From Microbacterium oxydans (lineage in GTDB: Bacteria; Actinomycetota; Actinomycetes; Actinomycetales; Microbacteriaceae), in assembly GCF_900095745.1 (NCBI RefSeq), contig NZ_FMIR01000006.1, forward strand, positions 62,001 to 126,000: a stretch of 64,000 bases of DNA, in the 5' to 3' direction. The notes beneath the pieces are model-generated. The model was not told where the DNA came from and made no database searches. It was given only the letters and a program-made list of their open reading frames with translations. The position numbers and the translations under genes were made by a program. The stretch's first letter is position 1, and each line of letters begins with the position of its first letter. Positions 42,414 to 53,507 of this stretch are shown here, piece after piece.

Positions 42414-44504
42414 ATGACGCCTGAATCCCCTGCTGACGAGACGGAATCGAACACCGGGGGACCCTCCGACCCCATCGACGGCTCCGAGACCACGAGCAAC
42501 ACGATCTCCCCCAAGATCAAGCAGCCCGGCGAGTACGGTGCCGACTCGATCCAGATCCTCGAAGGCCTCGAGGCCGTGCGCAAGCGGCCCGGTATGTACA
42601 TCGGATCCACGGGTCCGCGCGGTCTGCACCACCTGGTCTACGAGATCGTCGACAACTCGGTCGATGAAGCACTCGCTGGTTACGCCGACACGATCGTGGT
42701 GACGATGCTCGCCGACGGCGGCGTGCGCGTGGTCGACAACGGTCGTGGCATCCCGGTCGATCCGCACTCCTCCGACCCGAACAAGTCGACGGTCGAGGTC
42801 GTGCTGACGATCCTGCACGCCGGTGGAAAGTTCGGCGGCGGCGCCTACGCCGTCTCCGGTGGTCTGCACGGCGTCGGCTCCTCGGTCGTGAACGCGCTGT
42901 CGACCCGCTTCGACGTCGAGGTCAAGCAGAAGGGCTTCGTCTGGCGCCACTCGTTCGCCGACGGCGGCATCCCGCAGCAGAAGCTCGAGAAGGGAGAGGA
43001 GACCGACGAGACCGGAACCAGCATCACGTTCTGGCCCGACGAGTCCATCTTCACCGAATCGATCGACTTCGATTACGACACGCTGCGCACGCGCTTCCAG
43101 CAGATGGCGTTCCTCAACAAGGGGCTGCGCATCGAGCTGCGCGACGAGCGCGAGTCCTCCGCCTATGAGGTGGAGGAAGAAGGCTCGACGATCACGAAGC
43201 AGCCCGGTGACGTCTTCTTCTACGAGCGCGGACTCGTCGACTATGTGGAGTACCTCAACAAGGTGCGCCATGCCGAGGTCGTGAACGACGAGATCATCGC
43301 CTTCGAGTCCGAGGACACGCAGCGCAAGATCTCGCTCGAGGTCGCGATGCAGTGGACCACCTCGTACACCGAGAACGTCTTCACCTACGCGAACACGATC
43401 AATACCCATGAGGGTGGCACGCACGAAGAGGGATTCCGTGCTGCGTTGACGACCCTGGTGAACAAGTACGCCCGCGCGAACAACATCCTCAAGGAAAAGG
43501 ACGACAACCTCTCGGGAGACGACGTCCGAGAGGGTCTCACGGCGGTGATCTCGATCAAGCTGGGTGAGCCGCAGTTCGAGGGCCAGACCAAGACCAAGCT
43601 CGGCAACACCGAGGCGAAGGCCTTCGTGCAGAAGGTCGTGGGCGATCAGCTCGGAGACTGGTTCGAACGCAACCCGGTCCAGGCGAAGAACATCATCCGC
43701 AAGGCTCTCGATGCGGCGACCGCTCGCCTCGCCGCCCGCAAGGCGCGCGAGACTGCTCGACGCAAGAGCGTCTTCGAGTCGGCGGCCATGCCCGACAAGC
43801 TCAAGGACTGCACGAGCAAGGACCCCTCGATCAGCGAGATCTTCCTCGTCGAGGGTGACTCGGCCGGTGGTTCCGCCGTGCAGGGTCGCGACCCGCACAC
43901 GCAGGCGATCCTGGCCCTCCGCGGCAAGATCCTCAACGTCGAGCGCGCGCGTCTCGACAAGGCCCTGGGCAACAAAGAAGTCCAGGCGATGATCCAGGCC
44001 TTCGGCACGGGCATCGGCGAAGAGTTCGACATCGAGAAGGCGCGCTATCACAAGATCGTGCTGATGGCGGATGCCGACGTCGACGGTCAGCACATCACCA
44101 CGCTGCTGCTCACGCTGCTGTTCCGCTACATGCGCGGACTCATCGAGGCCGGCTTCGTGTACCTCGCGATGCCGCCGCTGTACCGCCTGAAGTGGTCGAA
44201 CTCCGCACACGAGTACGTGTTCAGCGACTCCGAGCGCGACGCCCTGCTCAAGCACGGTCTCGACAACGGCAAGCGGATCCCGAAGGATGCCGGCATCCAG
44301 CGCTACAAGGGTCTCGGTGAGATGAACCCGAAGGAGCTGTGGGAGACGACGATGGATCACACCACGCGCACCCTGCAGCAGATCACCATCGAAGACGCCG
44401 CCGCCGCCGACGAGATCTTCAGCGTGCTGATGGGTGAGGACGTCGAGTCCCGACGCAGCTTCATCCAGCGCAACGCCAAGGACGTCCGCTTCCTCGACAT
44501 CTGA
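42414..44504 (+). CDS. gyrB: DNA gyrase subunit B
   Basis: A 696-residue ATPase subunit of DNA gyrase. Visible are the ATP-binding GHKL motifs ([37 protein letters not shown]), the TOPRIM motifs ([19 protein letters not shown]) and the C-terminal end KDVRFLDI. It supplies energy for negative supercoiling with GyrA. ATG start with GGAG about 12 nt ahead. No intein is present and the length is normal. Confidence 0.98.
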   Translation: MTPESPADETESNTGGPSDPIDGSETTSNTISPKIKQPGEYGADSIQILEGLEAVRKRPGMYIGSTGPRGLHHLVYEIVDNSVDEALAGYADTIVVTMLADGGVRVVDNGRGIPVDPHSSDPNKSTVEVVLTILHAGGKFGGGAYAVSGGLHGVGSSVVNALSTRFDVEVKQKGFVWRHSFADGGIPQQKLEKGEETDETGTSITFWPDESIFTESIDFDYDTLRTRFQQMAFLNKGLRIELRDERESSAYEVEEEGSTITKQPGDVFFYERGLVDYVEYLNKVRHAEVVNDEIIAFESEDTQRKISLEVAMQWTTSYTENVFTYANTINTHEGGTHEEGFRAALTTLVNKYARANNILKEKDDNLSGDDVREGLTAVISIKLGEPQFEGQTKTKLGNTEAKAFVQKVVGDQLGDWFERNPVQAKNIIRKALDAATARLAARKARETARRKSVFESAAMPDKLKDCTSKDPSISEIFLVEGDSAGGSAVQGRDPHTQAILALRGKILNVERARLDKALGNKEVQAMIQAFGTGIGEEFDIEKARYHKIVLMADADVDGQHITTLLLTLLFRYMRGLIEAGFVYLAMPPLYRLKWSNSAHEYVFSDSERDALLKHGLDNGKRIPKDAGIQRYKGLGEMNPKELWETTMDHTTRTLQQITIEDAAAADEIFSVLMGEDVESRRSFIQRNAKDVRFLDI

Positions 44505-44548
44505 CGCCCCGCGGGCTCAGACCAGATGTGTGACAGAGAGATTGATTG

Positions 44549-47100
<2,552 letters not shown>

Positions 47101-47104
<4 letters not shown>

Positions 47105-47505
47105 GTACAGTGGCCGACAAGCTGGCGAAGAAGTCGACACGAAAGACCAGTGGCAAGCAGGTTCGCCTGCGTCTCGTCTACGTCGACTTCTGGTCGGCCG
47201 TGAAGCTCTCGTTCCTCGGAGCGGTCGCTCTCGCCGTGGTCACGATGGTGGCCTTCTTCCTGATCTTCCTGGTGCTCCAGGCAACCAACGTCATGAACAC
47301 CGCTGAGGGCTTCCTGCTCGGAATCACCGGCAACGAGTTCGTGCTGTCGGAGGTCGTCGGCCTGCCGCAGGTGATGGCCTTCGCTGCGGTTGTCGCGATC
47401 CTGAACCTGATCGTCGTCACGGTGCTCGGCGCCGTCGTCGCCGGCATCTACAACCTCGCCGTGAAGGTGACCGGAGGACTGCTCGTCGGGTTCATGTCGA
47501 ACTGA
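47101..47505 (+). CDS. DUF3566 membrane protein
   Basis: A 134-residue protein with a basic cytoplasmic N-terminus ([22 protein letters not shown]) and two strong transmembrane segments (about 38-61 and 97-119), typical of DUF3566. The gene follows gyrA by ATGA overlap in many actinobacteria. In mycobacteria related proteins (CwsA neighbours) are linked to cell-wall or division functions, but the role is not established. Function unknown here. Confidence 0.9.
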
Positions 47506-47529
47506 TCCTCGGTCTTCGAACCGGATTCA

Positions 47530-47561
47530 CGAAGGGCGGATGCTGCGGCATCCGCCCTTCG
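47530..47561. terminator. Bidirectional terminator between DUF3566 and the VIT-family gene
   Basis: CGAAGGGCGGATGC (47530-47543) pairs perfectly with GCATCCGCCCTTCG (47548-47561) around a TGCG loop. It lies between two convergent genes. Confidence 0.8.
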
Positions 47562-47584
47562 TCGTCCCACGAGGTGCTCGGCGG

Positions 47585-48295
47585 TCAGACGACGCCGGTC
47601 GTGCCGAGGAGGATACCGATCAGCCAGGTCGCGGCGAGAGCGAGCGCCCCGCCGATGACCAGTCGGATCGACGCTCGCAGGGGCGGGGAACCGCCGATCC
47701 GCGCCGACACCGCACCCGTGATCGCGAGGGCGATCATGACGGCGACGAAGGTGACCGGCACACGCCACTCCGGCGGCGGCAGCAGGATGGCGAGCAGGGG
47801 GAGCAGCGCTCCGAGCGTGAAGGACACGGCCGAAGAGATCGCCGCATGCCACGGATTGACGAGATCGTTCTGGTCGATGCCGAGCTCGACCTCCAAGTGG
47901 GCGGAGAGCGCATCGTGGGCGGTGAGCTCCTCGGCGACCTGACGTGCGGTCTCCTCGGAGAGACCGCGATCGCGATAGAGCTCGGTGAGTTCGGCCAGCT
48001 CCGCGGTCGGCATGGTCCGCAGCTCCTCGCTCTCCTTCGCGATCAGAGCGCGTTCGCTGTCGCGCTGGCTGCTCACCGAGACGTACTCGCCGAGCGCCAT
48101 CGAGATCGCACCGCCGACCAGTCCGGCGATTCCCGCGGTGAGCAGTGCCGCGTTGTCGCTCGTCGCGCCCGCCACGCCTACGACGAGCGAGGCGACCGAG
48201 ACGATGCCGTCGTTCGCGCCGAGCACTCCTGCCCGCAACCAGTTCAGTCGCTGGCCGAGACCTGCGCGATGGAGCTCGCCTTCGTGGGCTGTCAT
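47585..48295 (-). CDS. VIT1/CCC1-family membrane transporter
   Basis: A 236-residue membrane protein starting with a soluble stretch ending RLNWLRAGVLGANDGIVSVASLVVGVAG, the VIT/CCC1 signature, followed by GGAISMALGEYVSVSSQRDSERALI. It has about five transmembrane segments and a charged central cytoplasmic domain (EELRTMPTAELAELTELYRDRGLSEE) like the metal-binding region of Fe/Mn transporters. It probably exports or stores Fe2+ or Mn2+. ATG start; single gene. Confidence 0.88.
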   Translation of the reverse strand: MTAHEGELHRAGLGQRLNWLRAGVLGANDGIVSVASLVVGVAGATSDNAALLTAGIAGLVGGAISMALGEYVSVSSQRDSERALIAKESEELRTMPTAELAELTELYRDRGLSEETARQVAEELTAHDALSAHLEVELGIDQNDLVNPWHAAISSAVSFTLGALLPLLAILLPPPEWRVPVTFVAVMIALAITGAVSARIGGSPPLRASIRLVIGGALALAATWLIGILLGTTGVV

Positions 48296-48422
48296 GCAGC
48301 CAGTGAAGCAGACCGTGCGCTCGATAGGGCGGAAATCACCCGCGACCGCTTACGGAAAACCCGAAGCGGAGTGTCCGGCTGACTCGGTGTCGTGCGTGTC
48401 GGCCCCGCCGTACCTTGGAACC

Positions 48423-49691
48423 ATGACCACTCAGACTGCGACCGCGGCACCCGTCACGGCGGTGAAGCCGCCGTTGCGCATCTTGCTCACGATCCTGCAT
48501 CTCGCAGGCGTCGGCGCGCTCGGCGGCGCCATCTTCGGCATGCTCGGCGGACTCCTCGGCACCGGACTCGGACTCCTCTTCGCCGCCGGCATCGGCGTCG
48601 TGCTCCTCGTCGGCCTCGTATACGCGCTGTACGGACTCGGCTGGTTCGAGGTCGCCCGTGTCGGTGCCCTCTACCGCGCGCCGATCACCCCGCTGCGACT
48701 GCAGCAGCGTGACCGCCCCGGTTTCGTCGGCTGGCTGCGCTCCCTCGGACGACAGGCGATCGACCCCCGCATGTGGCGTGCGGTCGCGAACTTCGCGATC
48801 TCGGCCGTGCTCGGCTTCATCGTGCTGCGGCTCGCCTGGAGCCTGGTGTGGTCGATCATCATCTCCTTCGCCCCGCTCACCGCGGCGGATGCGGTGATGG
48901 GACCGTTCGGCGGCGGAGGCATCCCCGTCGCCTGGGCACCGCTGGTCGGCATCCTCGGCATCGCGGCCTCGGTGGTCGGGATGATCGGGCTGGCTCTGCT
49001 GCACCGCACGCTGTCACTGGCGATCGTGGTCCGCAGCAAGGAGACGGAACTCACCGAACGGGTCCGCACCTCGACCGCCCAGCGGGAAGGAGCGGTCCGC
49101 GCCGCCGACCTGGAGCGCACTCGCATCGAGCGCGACCTGCATGACGGCGTGCAGCCGCGGCTCGTCTCGGTCGGCATGACCCTCGGGCTCGCTCAGCAGA
49201 AAATCGACAGCGATCCGGACACGGCCAAGGAACTCATCAACGAGGCGCACACCTCCACCAAGGCGGCCATCACGGAGCTGCGACAGCTCGCCCGCGGCAT
49301 CCACGCGTCCGTGCTCGACGACCGCGGCCTCGACGCCGCGCTGTCGGCTCTCGCCAGCCGGTCGCACATCCCCGTGCACCTCGATGTGCGCATGGACGGA
49401 CGATGCAGCCGTGAGGCCGAGGCCGCCGTCTACTTCTCGATAGCGGAGTCCCTCACCAACGCCGCGAAGCACTCGCGGGCAAGTGAGGCCCGGGTCATCG
49501 TGCGACTCCGTGAGGGGAACACCCTCTGGGCGCGCGTCGAGGACAACGGCATCGGCGGCGCGCAGGTGCAGCCGGGTGGCGGCCTCGACGGCATCGCGAA
49601 TCGCATCCTCGCCGCGGGCGGAACCTTCCGCCTCGACAGTCCGCAGGGCGGACCGACCAGCCTGGAGGTGAACGTACCGTGCGCATCCTGA
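48423..49691 (+). CDS. Sensor histidine kinase (NarX/DesK-like, HisKA_3)
   Basis: A 422-residue membrane sensor kinase. The N-terminal half has about four hydrophobic segments in a putative sensor region. The dimerisation domain carries the phospho-accepting His in RIERDLHDGVQPRLVSVG; the ATPase domain has ESLTNAAKHSRASEARV (N box) and VEDNGIGG (G1 box). A TACCTT hexamer (48411-48416) ends 6 nt before the ATG, so the transcript is probably leaderless. Its gene overlaps the response regulator by 13 bp, then a DUF4097 protein follows, forming one operon. Confidence 0.93.
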   Translation: MTTQTATAAPVTAVKPPLRILLTILHLAGVGALGGAIFGMLGGLLGTGLGLLFAAGIGVVLLVGLVYALYGLGWFEVARVGALYRAPITPLRLQQRDRPGFVGWLRSLGRQAIDPRMWRAVANFAISAVLGFIVLRLAWSLVWSIIISFAPLTAADAVMGPFGGGGIPVAWAPLVGILGIAASVVGMIGLALLHRTLSLAIVVRSKETELTERVRTSTAQREGAVRAADLERTRIERDLHDGVQPRLVSVGMTLGLAQQKIDSDPDTAKELINEAHTSTKAAITELRQLARGIHASVLDDRGLDAALSALASRSHIPVHLDVRMDGRCSREAEAAVYFSIAESLTNAAKHSRASEARVIVRLREGNTLWARVEDNGIGGAQVQPGGGLDGIANRILAAGGTFRLDSPQGGPTSLEVNVPCAS

Positions 49692-50368
49692 TCTGCGAGG
49701 ACTCCGTCCTCCTCCGAGAAGGACTGGTCCGTCTGCTCGAGGACGCCGGCCACGAGGTGGTCGCCGCGCTCCCCGATATCCAGGGTCTCGACCATGCCGT
49801 CGCCACCACAGCGCCCGATCTGTGCATCCTGGACGTGCGACTCCCCCCGACGTTCACCGATGAGGGCATCCGGGCCGCGCTCGGACTGAGGTCCACGCAT
49901 CCGTCGCTCGCCATCCTCGTGCTCTCGCAGTACGTCGAGGAGCGCTACGCCTCCGACCTGATCGCGGCGCAGGGTGGTCCGCTCGGATACCTGCTCAAGG
50001 ATCGCGTCGCCGACGTGTCGGAGTTCCTCGCCTCGGTGCAGCGCATCTCCGAGGGTGCCACGGTGCTCGACCCCGAAGTAGTGGCGCAGCTCCTCACGCG
50101 GCGGAACCGCGACGACAGGATGATGCGTCTCACCGAACGGGAGCGCACCGTGCTCGCGTTGATCGCCGAGGGCAAGTCGAACCAGGCAATCGCCGGGATC
50201 CTGTTCCTCTCCGAGGCGAGTGTGGAGAAGCACATCACCGCCATCTTCCAGAAGCTGGGCTTCGAGCAGGACGAGTCGGGCAACCGCCGCGTTCTCGCCG
50301 CCCTCGCCCACATCGAGAACACCGGTGGCCCGACGCCGCCGACCGGCCAGACAGGAGTGGCACGATGA
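49679..50368 (+). CDS. LuxR/NarL-family response regulator
   Basis: A 229-residue regulator: receiver domain with RILICEDSVLLREGLVRLL, the phospho-Asp in CILDVRLPP and the Lys in YLLKDRV, then a LuxR-type helix-turn-helix LTERERTVLALIAEGKSNQAIAGILFLSEASVEKHI. GTG at 49679 overlaps the kinase gene by 13 bp, showing translational coupling. It is the cognate partner of that kinase and probably controls this operon and other envelope-related genes (inference). Confidence 0.94.
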   Translation: MRILICEDSVLLREGLVRLLEDAGHEVVAALPDIQGLDHAVATTAPDLCILDVRLPPTFTDEGIRAALGLRSTHPSLAILVLSQYVEERYASDLIAAQGGPLGYLLKDRVADVSEFLASVQRISEGATVLDPEVVAQLLTRRNRDDRMMRLTERERTVLALIAEGKSNQAIAGILFLSEASVEKHITAIFQKLGFEQDESGNRRVLAALAHIENTGGPTPPTGQTGVAR

Positions 50369-51324
50369 CCACCGACAACAACGGCGCCCCGGGCGAGCAC
50401 ACCTCGCTCACCCCGCCGCCCGCTTCTCCCCCGCCCGCTTCCGCGCCGCAGACGCCGGCACCCCCGACGCCCGCCGCGCAGGCGGCTCCGACGACGCCCC
50501 CGCCCGGGGGCTCTGGTGGCCGCTCGTCGGGAGCGACGGCGGTCATGGTCATCACGGCCGTGGTCGGCGGCATCGCCCTGCTCGGTTCCGGAGGAACGGC
50601 CGCCGCGGCCGCCGCCGGGAACATCATCTCGTCGAGCCGGCCCGACTCGGTGCAGACCGTGGGCGTGGACGGCATCGAGGGGATCGACGTCGATGCGGAC
50701 GCCAGCAGCATGCGTGTCGAGTTCGGCGATGTCGATGAAGCACAGCTCTCGATCACCAACGGCCGTGGCTCCGCATGGACCTTCGACCGGGACGGCGACG
50801 AACTGATCGTCCGGAGCCCCGACGGTGTGTTCGGCTGGTGGTTCGGTAACTGGTTCGGTGACGAGGAGATCGCCGTCCTCACGCTGCCGGAGAGCCTGCG
50901 CGGCGACGCGATCGATGCCGACCTCAATCTGGACGCCGGCAACCTGGACGTCGTGGGCGATTTCGGAGTGCTCGACGTCAGCGTCAACGCAGGGTCGCTC
51001 GACGTGGAAGGGTCTGCCGCGGAGCTCGATGCGCAGATGAACGCGGGTCGTGCCGACATCCTCCTCGACGGGGTGAGCCGCGCCGACCTCGGTGTCTCCG
51101 CCGGCGATCTCACGGTGGAGCTGACCGGCACGGCACCCTCGGAGACGACGATCGAGGTCAATGCCGGAACGCTCGATCTGACCGTGCCGGACGTCGAGTA
51201 CGCGATCACCCAGGACGTCAGTGCCGGCACGTTGAACGCCAAGGTCGACGAGGGCTCCAGCTCGCGAAGGACCATCGACGTGTCGCTCTCCGCGGGCACC
51301 GCGACGATCCGTCCCGGCCGCTGA
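50365..51324 (+). CDS. DUF4097-type beta-repeat membrane protein
   Basis: A 319-residue protein: Pro/Ala-rich N-terminus, one transmembrane segment (about 52-82), then an extracytoplasmic parallel-beta repeat region of the DUF4097/DUF4098 type (repeats of the LNLDAGNLDVVGDFGVLDVSV form). The ATG overlaps the regulator stop by 4 bp. In Firmicutes and actinobacteria such proteins accompany two-component systems of the envelope-stress (LiaF-like) kind, so it may modulate the kinase. Function not proven. Confidence 0.85.
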   Translation: MTTDNNGAPGEHTSLTPPPASPPPASAPQTPAPPTPAAQAAPTTPPPGGSGGRSSGATAVMVITAVVGGIALLGSGGTAAAAAAGNIISSSRPDSVQTVGVDGIEGIDVDADASSMRVEFGDVDEAQLSITNGRGSAWTFDRDGDELIVRSPDGVFGWWFGNWFGDEEIAVLTLPESLRGDAIDADLNLDAGNLDVVGDFGVLDVSVNAGSLDVEGSAAELDAQMNAGRADILLDGVSRADLGVSAGDLTVELTGTAPSETTIEVNAGTLDLTVPDVEYAITQDVSAGTLNAKVDEGSSSRRTIDVSLSAGTATIRPGR

Positions 51325-51330
51325 ACACCG

Positions 51331-51366
51331 TCGAGGGTGGGGACTCTCCCGGGTCCCCACCCTCGA
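51331..51366 (+). terminator. Terminator after the kinase-regulator-DUF4097 operon
   Basis: TCGAGGGTGGGGAC (51331-51344) pairs with GTCCCCACCCTCGA (51353-51366) without mismatch, 7 bp after the stop. A loose T-rich tail follows. Confidence 0.8.
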
Positions 51367-51367
51367 T

Positions 51368-51396
51368 TCGGATTTTCCGTGTTTCTCCGGTAAAGT
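51368..51396 (+). promoter_or_regulatory. Likely promoter of the tRNA-Ile/tRNA-Ala unit
   Basis: TAAAGT (51391-51396) as -10, with TCGGAT (51368-51373) as a weak -35 at 17 bp. It would start transcription close to 51403, just ahead of tRNA-Ile. Confidence 0.45.
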
Positions 51397-51409
51397 CTTG
51401 GAGGTTGAC

Positions 51410-51483
51410 GGGGCTATAGCTCAGGCGGTTAGAGCGCTTCACTGATAATGAAGAGGTCCCAGGTTCAAGTCCTGGTAGCCCCA
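51410..51483 (+). tRNA. tRNA-Ile (GAU)
   Basis: A 74-nt cloverleaf: acceptor GGGGCTA/TAGCCCC, anticodon stem CTTCA/TGAAG with loop CTGATAA (anticodon GAT), T arm CCAGG-TTCAAGT-CCTGG, discriminator A. The 3' CCA is not encoded. Confidence 0.97.
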
Positions 51484-51509
51484 CCCTTTAACTCAAGAAA
51501 TTCCCTCAC

Positions 51510-51582
51510 GGGGCCTTAGCTCAGTTGGTAGAGCGCCTGCTTTGCAAGCAGGATGTCAGGAGTTCGAATCTCCTAGGCTCCA
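51510..51582 (+). tRNA. tRNA-Ala (UGC)
   Basis: A 73-nt cloverleaf: acceptor GGGGCCT/AGGCTCC (one G-T pair), anticodon stem CCTGC/GCAGG with anticodon TGC, T arm AGGAG-TTCGAAT-CTCCT. The 3' CCA is not encoded. It lies 26 bp after tRNA-Ile. Confidence 0.97.
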
Positions 51583-51589
51583 CAGGATC

Positions 51590-51621
51590 GAGAAGCCCCC
51601 GGCAGTTGCCGGGGGCTTCTC
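51590..51621. terminator. Terminator of the tRNA unit, also abutting the DUF4365 gene
   Basis: GAGAAGCCCCCGGCA (51590-51604) pairs perfectly with TGCCGGGGGCTTCTC (51607-51621), a 15-bp stem. The stop of the convergent DUF4365 gene begins at the very next base. Confidence 0.9.
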
Positions 51622-52560
51622 TCATTGGCCCACGTTCTCCGGCCCTGATCGCACACCGCCGTCTGGGTTCGACACCCGACCATAGGCACGACAGATCTCT
51701 TCGAGGTATGTCAGGGAACCGTTCTCATCGCGCACCGGCGATACCGAGGCCAGAGGCTCGACCCACTCGTTCCATCCGTGCTTCTCAGAACCGCCATCGT
51801 TGACCTTGTCGAAGGCGTCCTGCTCGATCACATGAAGAAGTGAGTCACCCTGGGCACCGAACGGTTCGTCGAGCGTCTCCGGAGGGTACCCGGCACCGTC
51901 GAGGTAGGCGGACATGAGGGTGCGTGCCGTATCGGCCCACGGCTGAAGGTGCGTGGACGTCGACGGAGAGCGGAACGCTCGTTCATGGATGAGCGTCATC
52001 TGCGAGACCATCGTCCGCGCGGATTCCCACACATCCGCCTTCACGTCGGACCAGACGAAATCGATCGCAGCCGAAAGGTAGTACCGGGCCCTGACGACCC
52101 ATTCCGAAACGTGATCGTAGAGGTCATCGGGCTGAACGACGACCCCGCGGCTGATGGGGAGCTTGAAGCTCTCGCCCTTGCTCTTGTCGACGTACTGCTT
52201 GACGAGGAGAGGATCGAAGAAACGGTAGTGAACGCCTGCGTGCTCGTCGGAGACGACGGCTATGACGAACGTCGGCGTTCCTGCTTGCGCACCGAGCTGC
52301 CACGCAGCCGCCGTCTCTCGCGTGATTGCAGGCAGGCTCGTCGTCCTCGTCGTCTTGACCTGCACATGAGCGGTCAACCCGGACATCGGCCAGGACTCAT
52401 CATCCGCTTCGGGGACCCTGACGGGAAGTTGGACATGGAGGTCGAGTCCGAGATCCATGAACGGCAGGAAGTTGACCGCGCATCCGGCTTTGACGAAAAC
52501 CTCTGCCACGCGGATTTCACCGAGCTTTCCCTGCTGGTTGTTCCGGTCGTTCTTGGCCAT
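51622..52560 (-). CDS. DUF4365 domain protein (PD-(D/E)XK-like)
   Basis: A 312-residue protein with an N-terminal domain resembling DUF4365: GKLGEIRVAEVFVKAG (Glu15, Glu20), DLGLDLHV (Asp40) and HVQVKTT (Gln67-Lys69). The acidic residue, D and QxK pattern is that of PD-(D/E)XK nuclease-type folds, so it could be a DNA-cleaving or nucleic-acid-binding protein. The rest (about 100-312) has no match I can name and is less GC-biased in codon use than the neighbours. It lies beside two tRNA genes and near an HNH gene, a setting seen for acquired or defence genes. Confidence 0.7.
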   Translation of the reverse strand: MAKNDRNNQQGKLGEIRVAEVFVKAGCAVNFLPFMDLGLDLHVQLPVRVPEADDESWPMSGLTAHVQVKTTRTTSLPAITRETAAAWQLGAQAGTPTFVIAVVSDEHAGVHYRFFDPLLVKQYVDKSKGESFKLPISRGVVVQPDDLYDHVSEWVVRARYYLSAAIDFVWSDVKADVWESARTMVSQMTLIHERAFRSPSTSTHLQPWADTARTLMSAYLDGAGYPPETLDEPFGAQGDSLLHVIEQDAFDKVNDGGSEKHGWNEWVEPLASVSPVRDENGSLTYLEEICRAYGRVSNPDGGVRSGPENVGQ

Positions 52561-52671
52561 CGGGCGTACTCACTTTCGGGTTGGACCCGAGCGATTGCCG
52601 CGGGTTGCTCTTACGTAGGCTTCCTCGATCAGCGTCATGACCCGAGGGAAGCGGCTCCGCCCGACACAGCC

Positions 52672-53046
52672 TCACTCGACCGGACGCAGATTGCGCAGGA
52701 TCGTCGCCTGCCGGACGAGGAACGTGCGCTCGTCGAGCTTCTTTCGGCGAAGCCAGCCGGTCACCTCGTCGTTGTGCTTGCTGGCGTTGCAGGATGCGCA
52801 GGCAGGGACGACATTCTCGAGCGTGTAGCGGCCGCCGCGCGAGATGGGTTGGATGCAGTCGCGCTGCAACGCGGCCCCCTCGCCGCCGCAGTAGGCGCAT
52901 CCGCCCCAGGCATCCATGAGGTCGTGCCACTGGGCGTCGGTGAGATCGTTGTCGACCTTGGCGAGTCGGTTCGTCCGACGCTTGGCGTACCGCGCACGTG
53001 TCGCCGGCGACGCGTTGGCGGAGGAGACCTTGCGGGGGCGGCGCAT
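52672..53046 (-). CDS. HNH-type endonuclease domain protein
   Basis: A 124-residue basic protein with an HNH/zinc-knuckle pattern: CAYC (Cys50, Cys53) then QRDCIQPISRGGRYTLENVV (residues 61-80) and CASCNASK (Cys83, Cys86). The His of the usual D-H pair is replaced by Cys64 (DC). The start has a TAGCAT -10 hexamer (53053-53058, minus strand) 6 nt ahead, suggesting a leaderless mRNA. It may be a nuclease; activity with the Cys substitution is uncertain. It sits 111 bp upstream of the DUF4365 gene. Confidence 0.82.
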   Translation of the reverse strand: MRRPRKVSSANASPATRARYAKRRTNRLAKVDNDLTDAQWHDLMDAWGGCAYCGGEGAALQRDCIQPISRGGRYTLENVVPACASCNASKHNDEVTGWLRRKKLDERTFLVRQATILRNLRPVE

Positions 53047-53075
53047 GCGCTGATGCTACCGCGGTGGATGCGGGC

Positions 53076-53507
53076 TCAACGCCCGCCGCCGCCGAACTTC
53101 GAGAAGAAGCGGTCAGCCGCCGTGCGCTGCTCTGCGACGGAAGCGACGGTCGCCGGATCCACGGGGCTGAACGTGAACACGGGGTCCTGCGGACCAGCGG
53201 CGCCGAGCCGGTACGCGCTCAGACCACCACCCTGATCGCGCGCCATGCCACTGGGCCAGACGTCGGCCCGTGCACCGGCGACCCCCAACCGCCACCCGCG
53301 CGGGTCGAGTTCTTCGCGCAACAGGCACAGCGCCTCGAAAGCATCGTTCGCCTGCCGCTCGACAGCGCCGAGCTCCGGGGAGTTCACGACCACCACCCAC
53401 TGCCAGTCATCGGTCTGCCACCAGCTGATCCTCACCTCATGGATGAGACCGCCGCGGGTGGCGGCGATCTTCTGGGGACTCTGCGGCCGCGCCGATACGT
53501 CGTCCAT
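53076..53507 (-). CDS. Small protein of unknown function
   Basis: A 143-residue soluble protein (DDVSARPQSPQKIAATRGGL, then VRISWWQTDDWQWVVVVNSPE and FEALCLLREELDPRG). I recognise no domain. The ATG at 53507 overlaps the stop of the M24 peptidase gene upstream on this strand, so the two are co-translated. The C-terminus RFFSKFGGGGR is unusual. Function unknown. Confidence 0.7.
   Translation of the reverse strand: MDDVSARPQSPQKIAATRGGLIHEVRISWWQTDDWQWVVVVNSPELGAVERQANDAFEALCLLREELDPRGWRLGVAGARADVWPSGMARDQGGGLSAYRLGAAGPQDPVFTFSPVDPATVASVAEQRTAADRFFSKFGGGGR

Noticed and set aside
51410..51582. tRNA genes as an attachment site of an integrated element
   Set aside because: No integrase gene and no direct repeat of the tRNA 3' ends was seen downstream.
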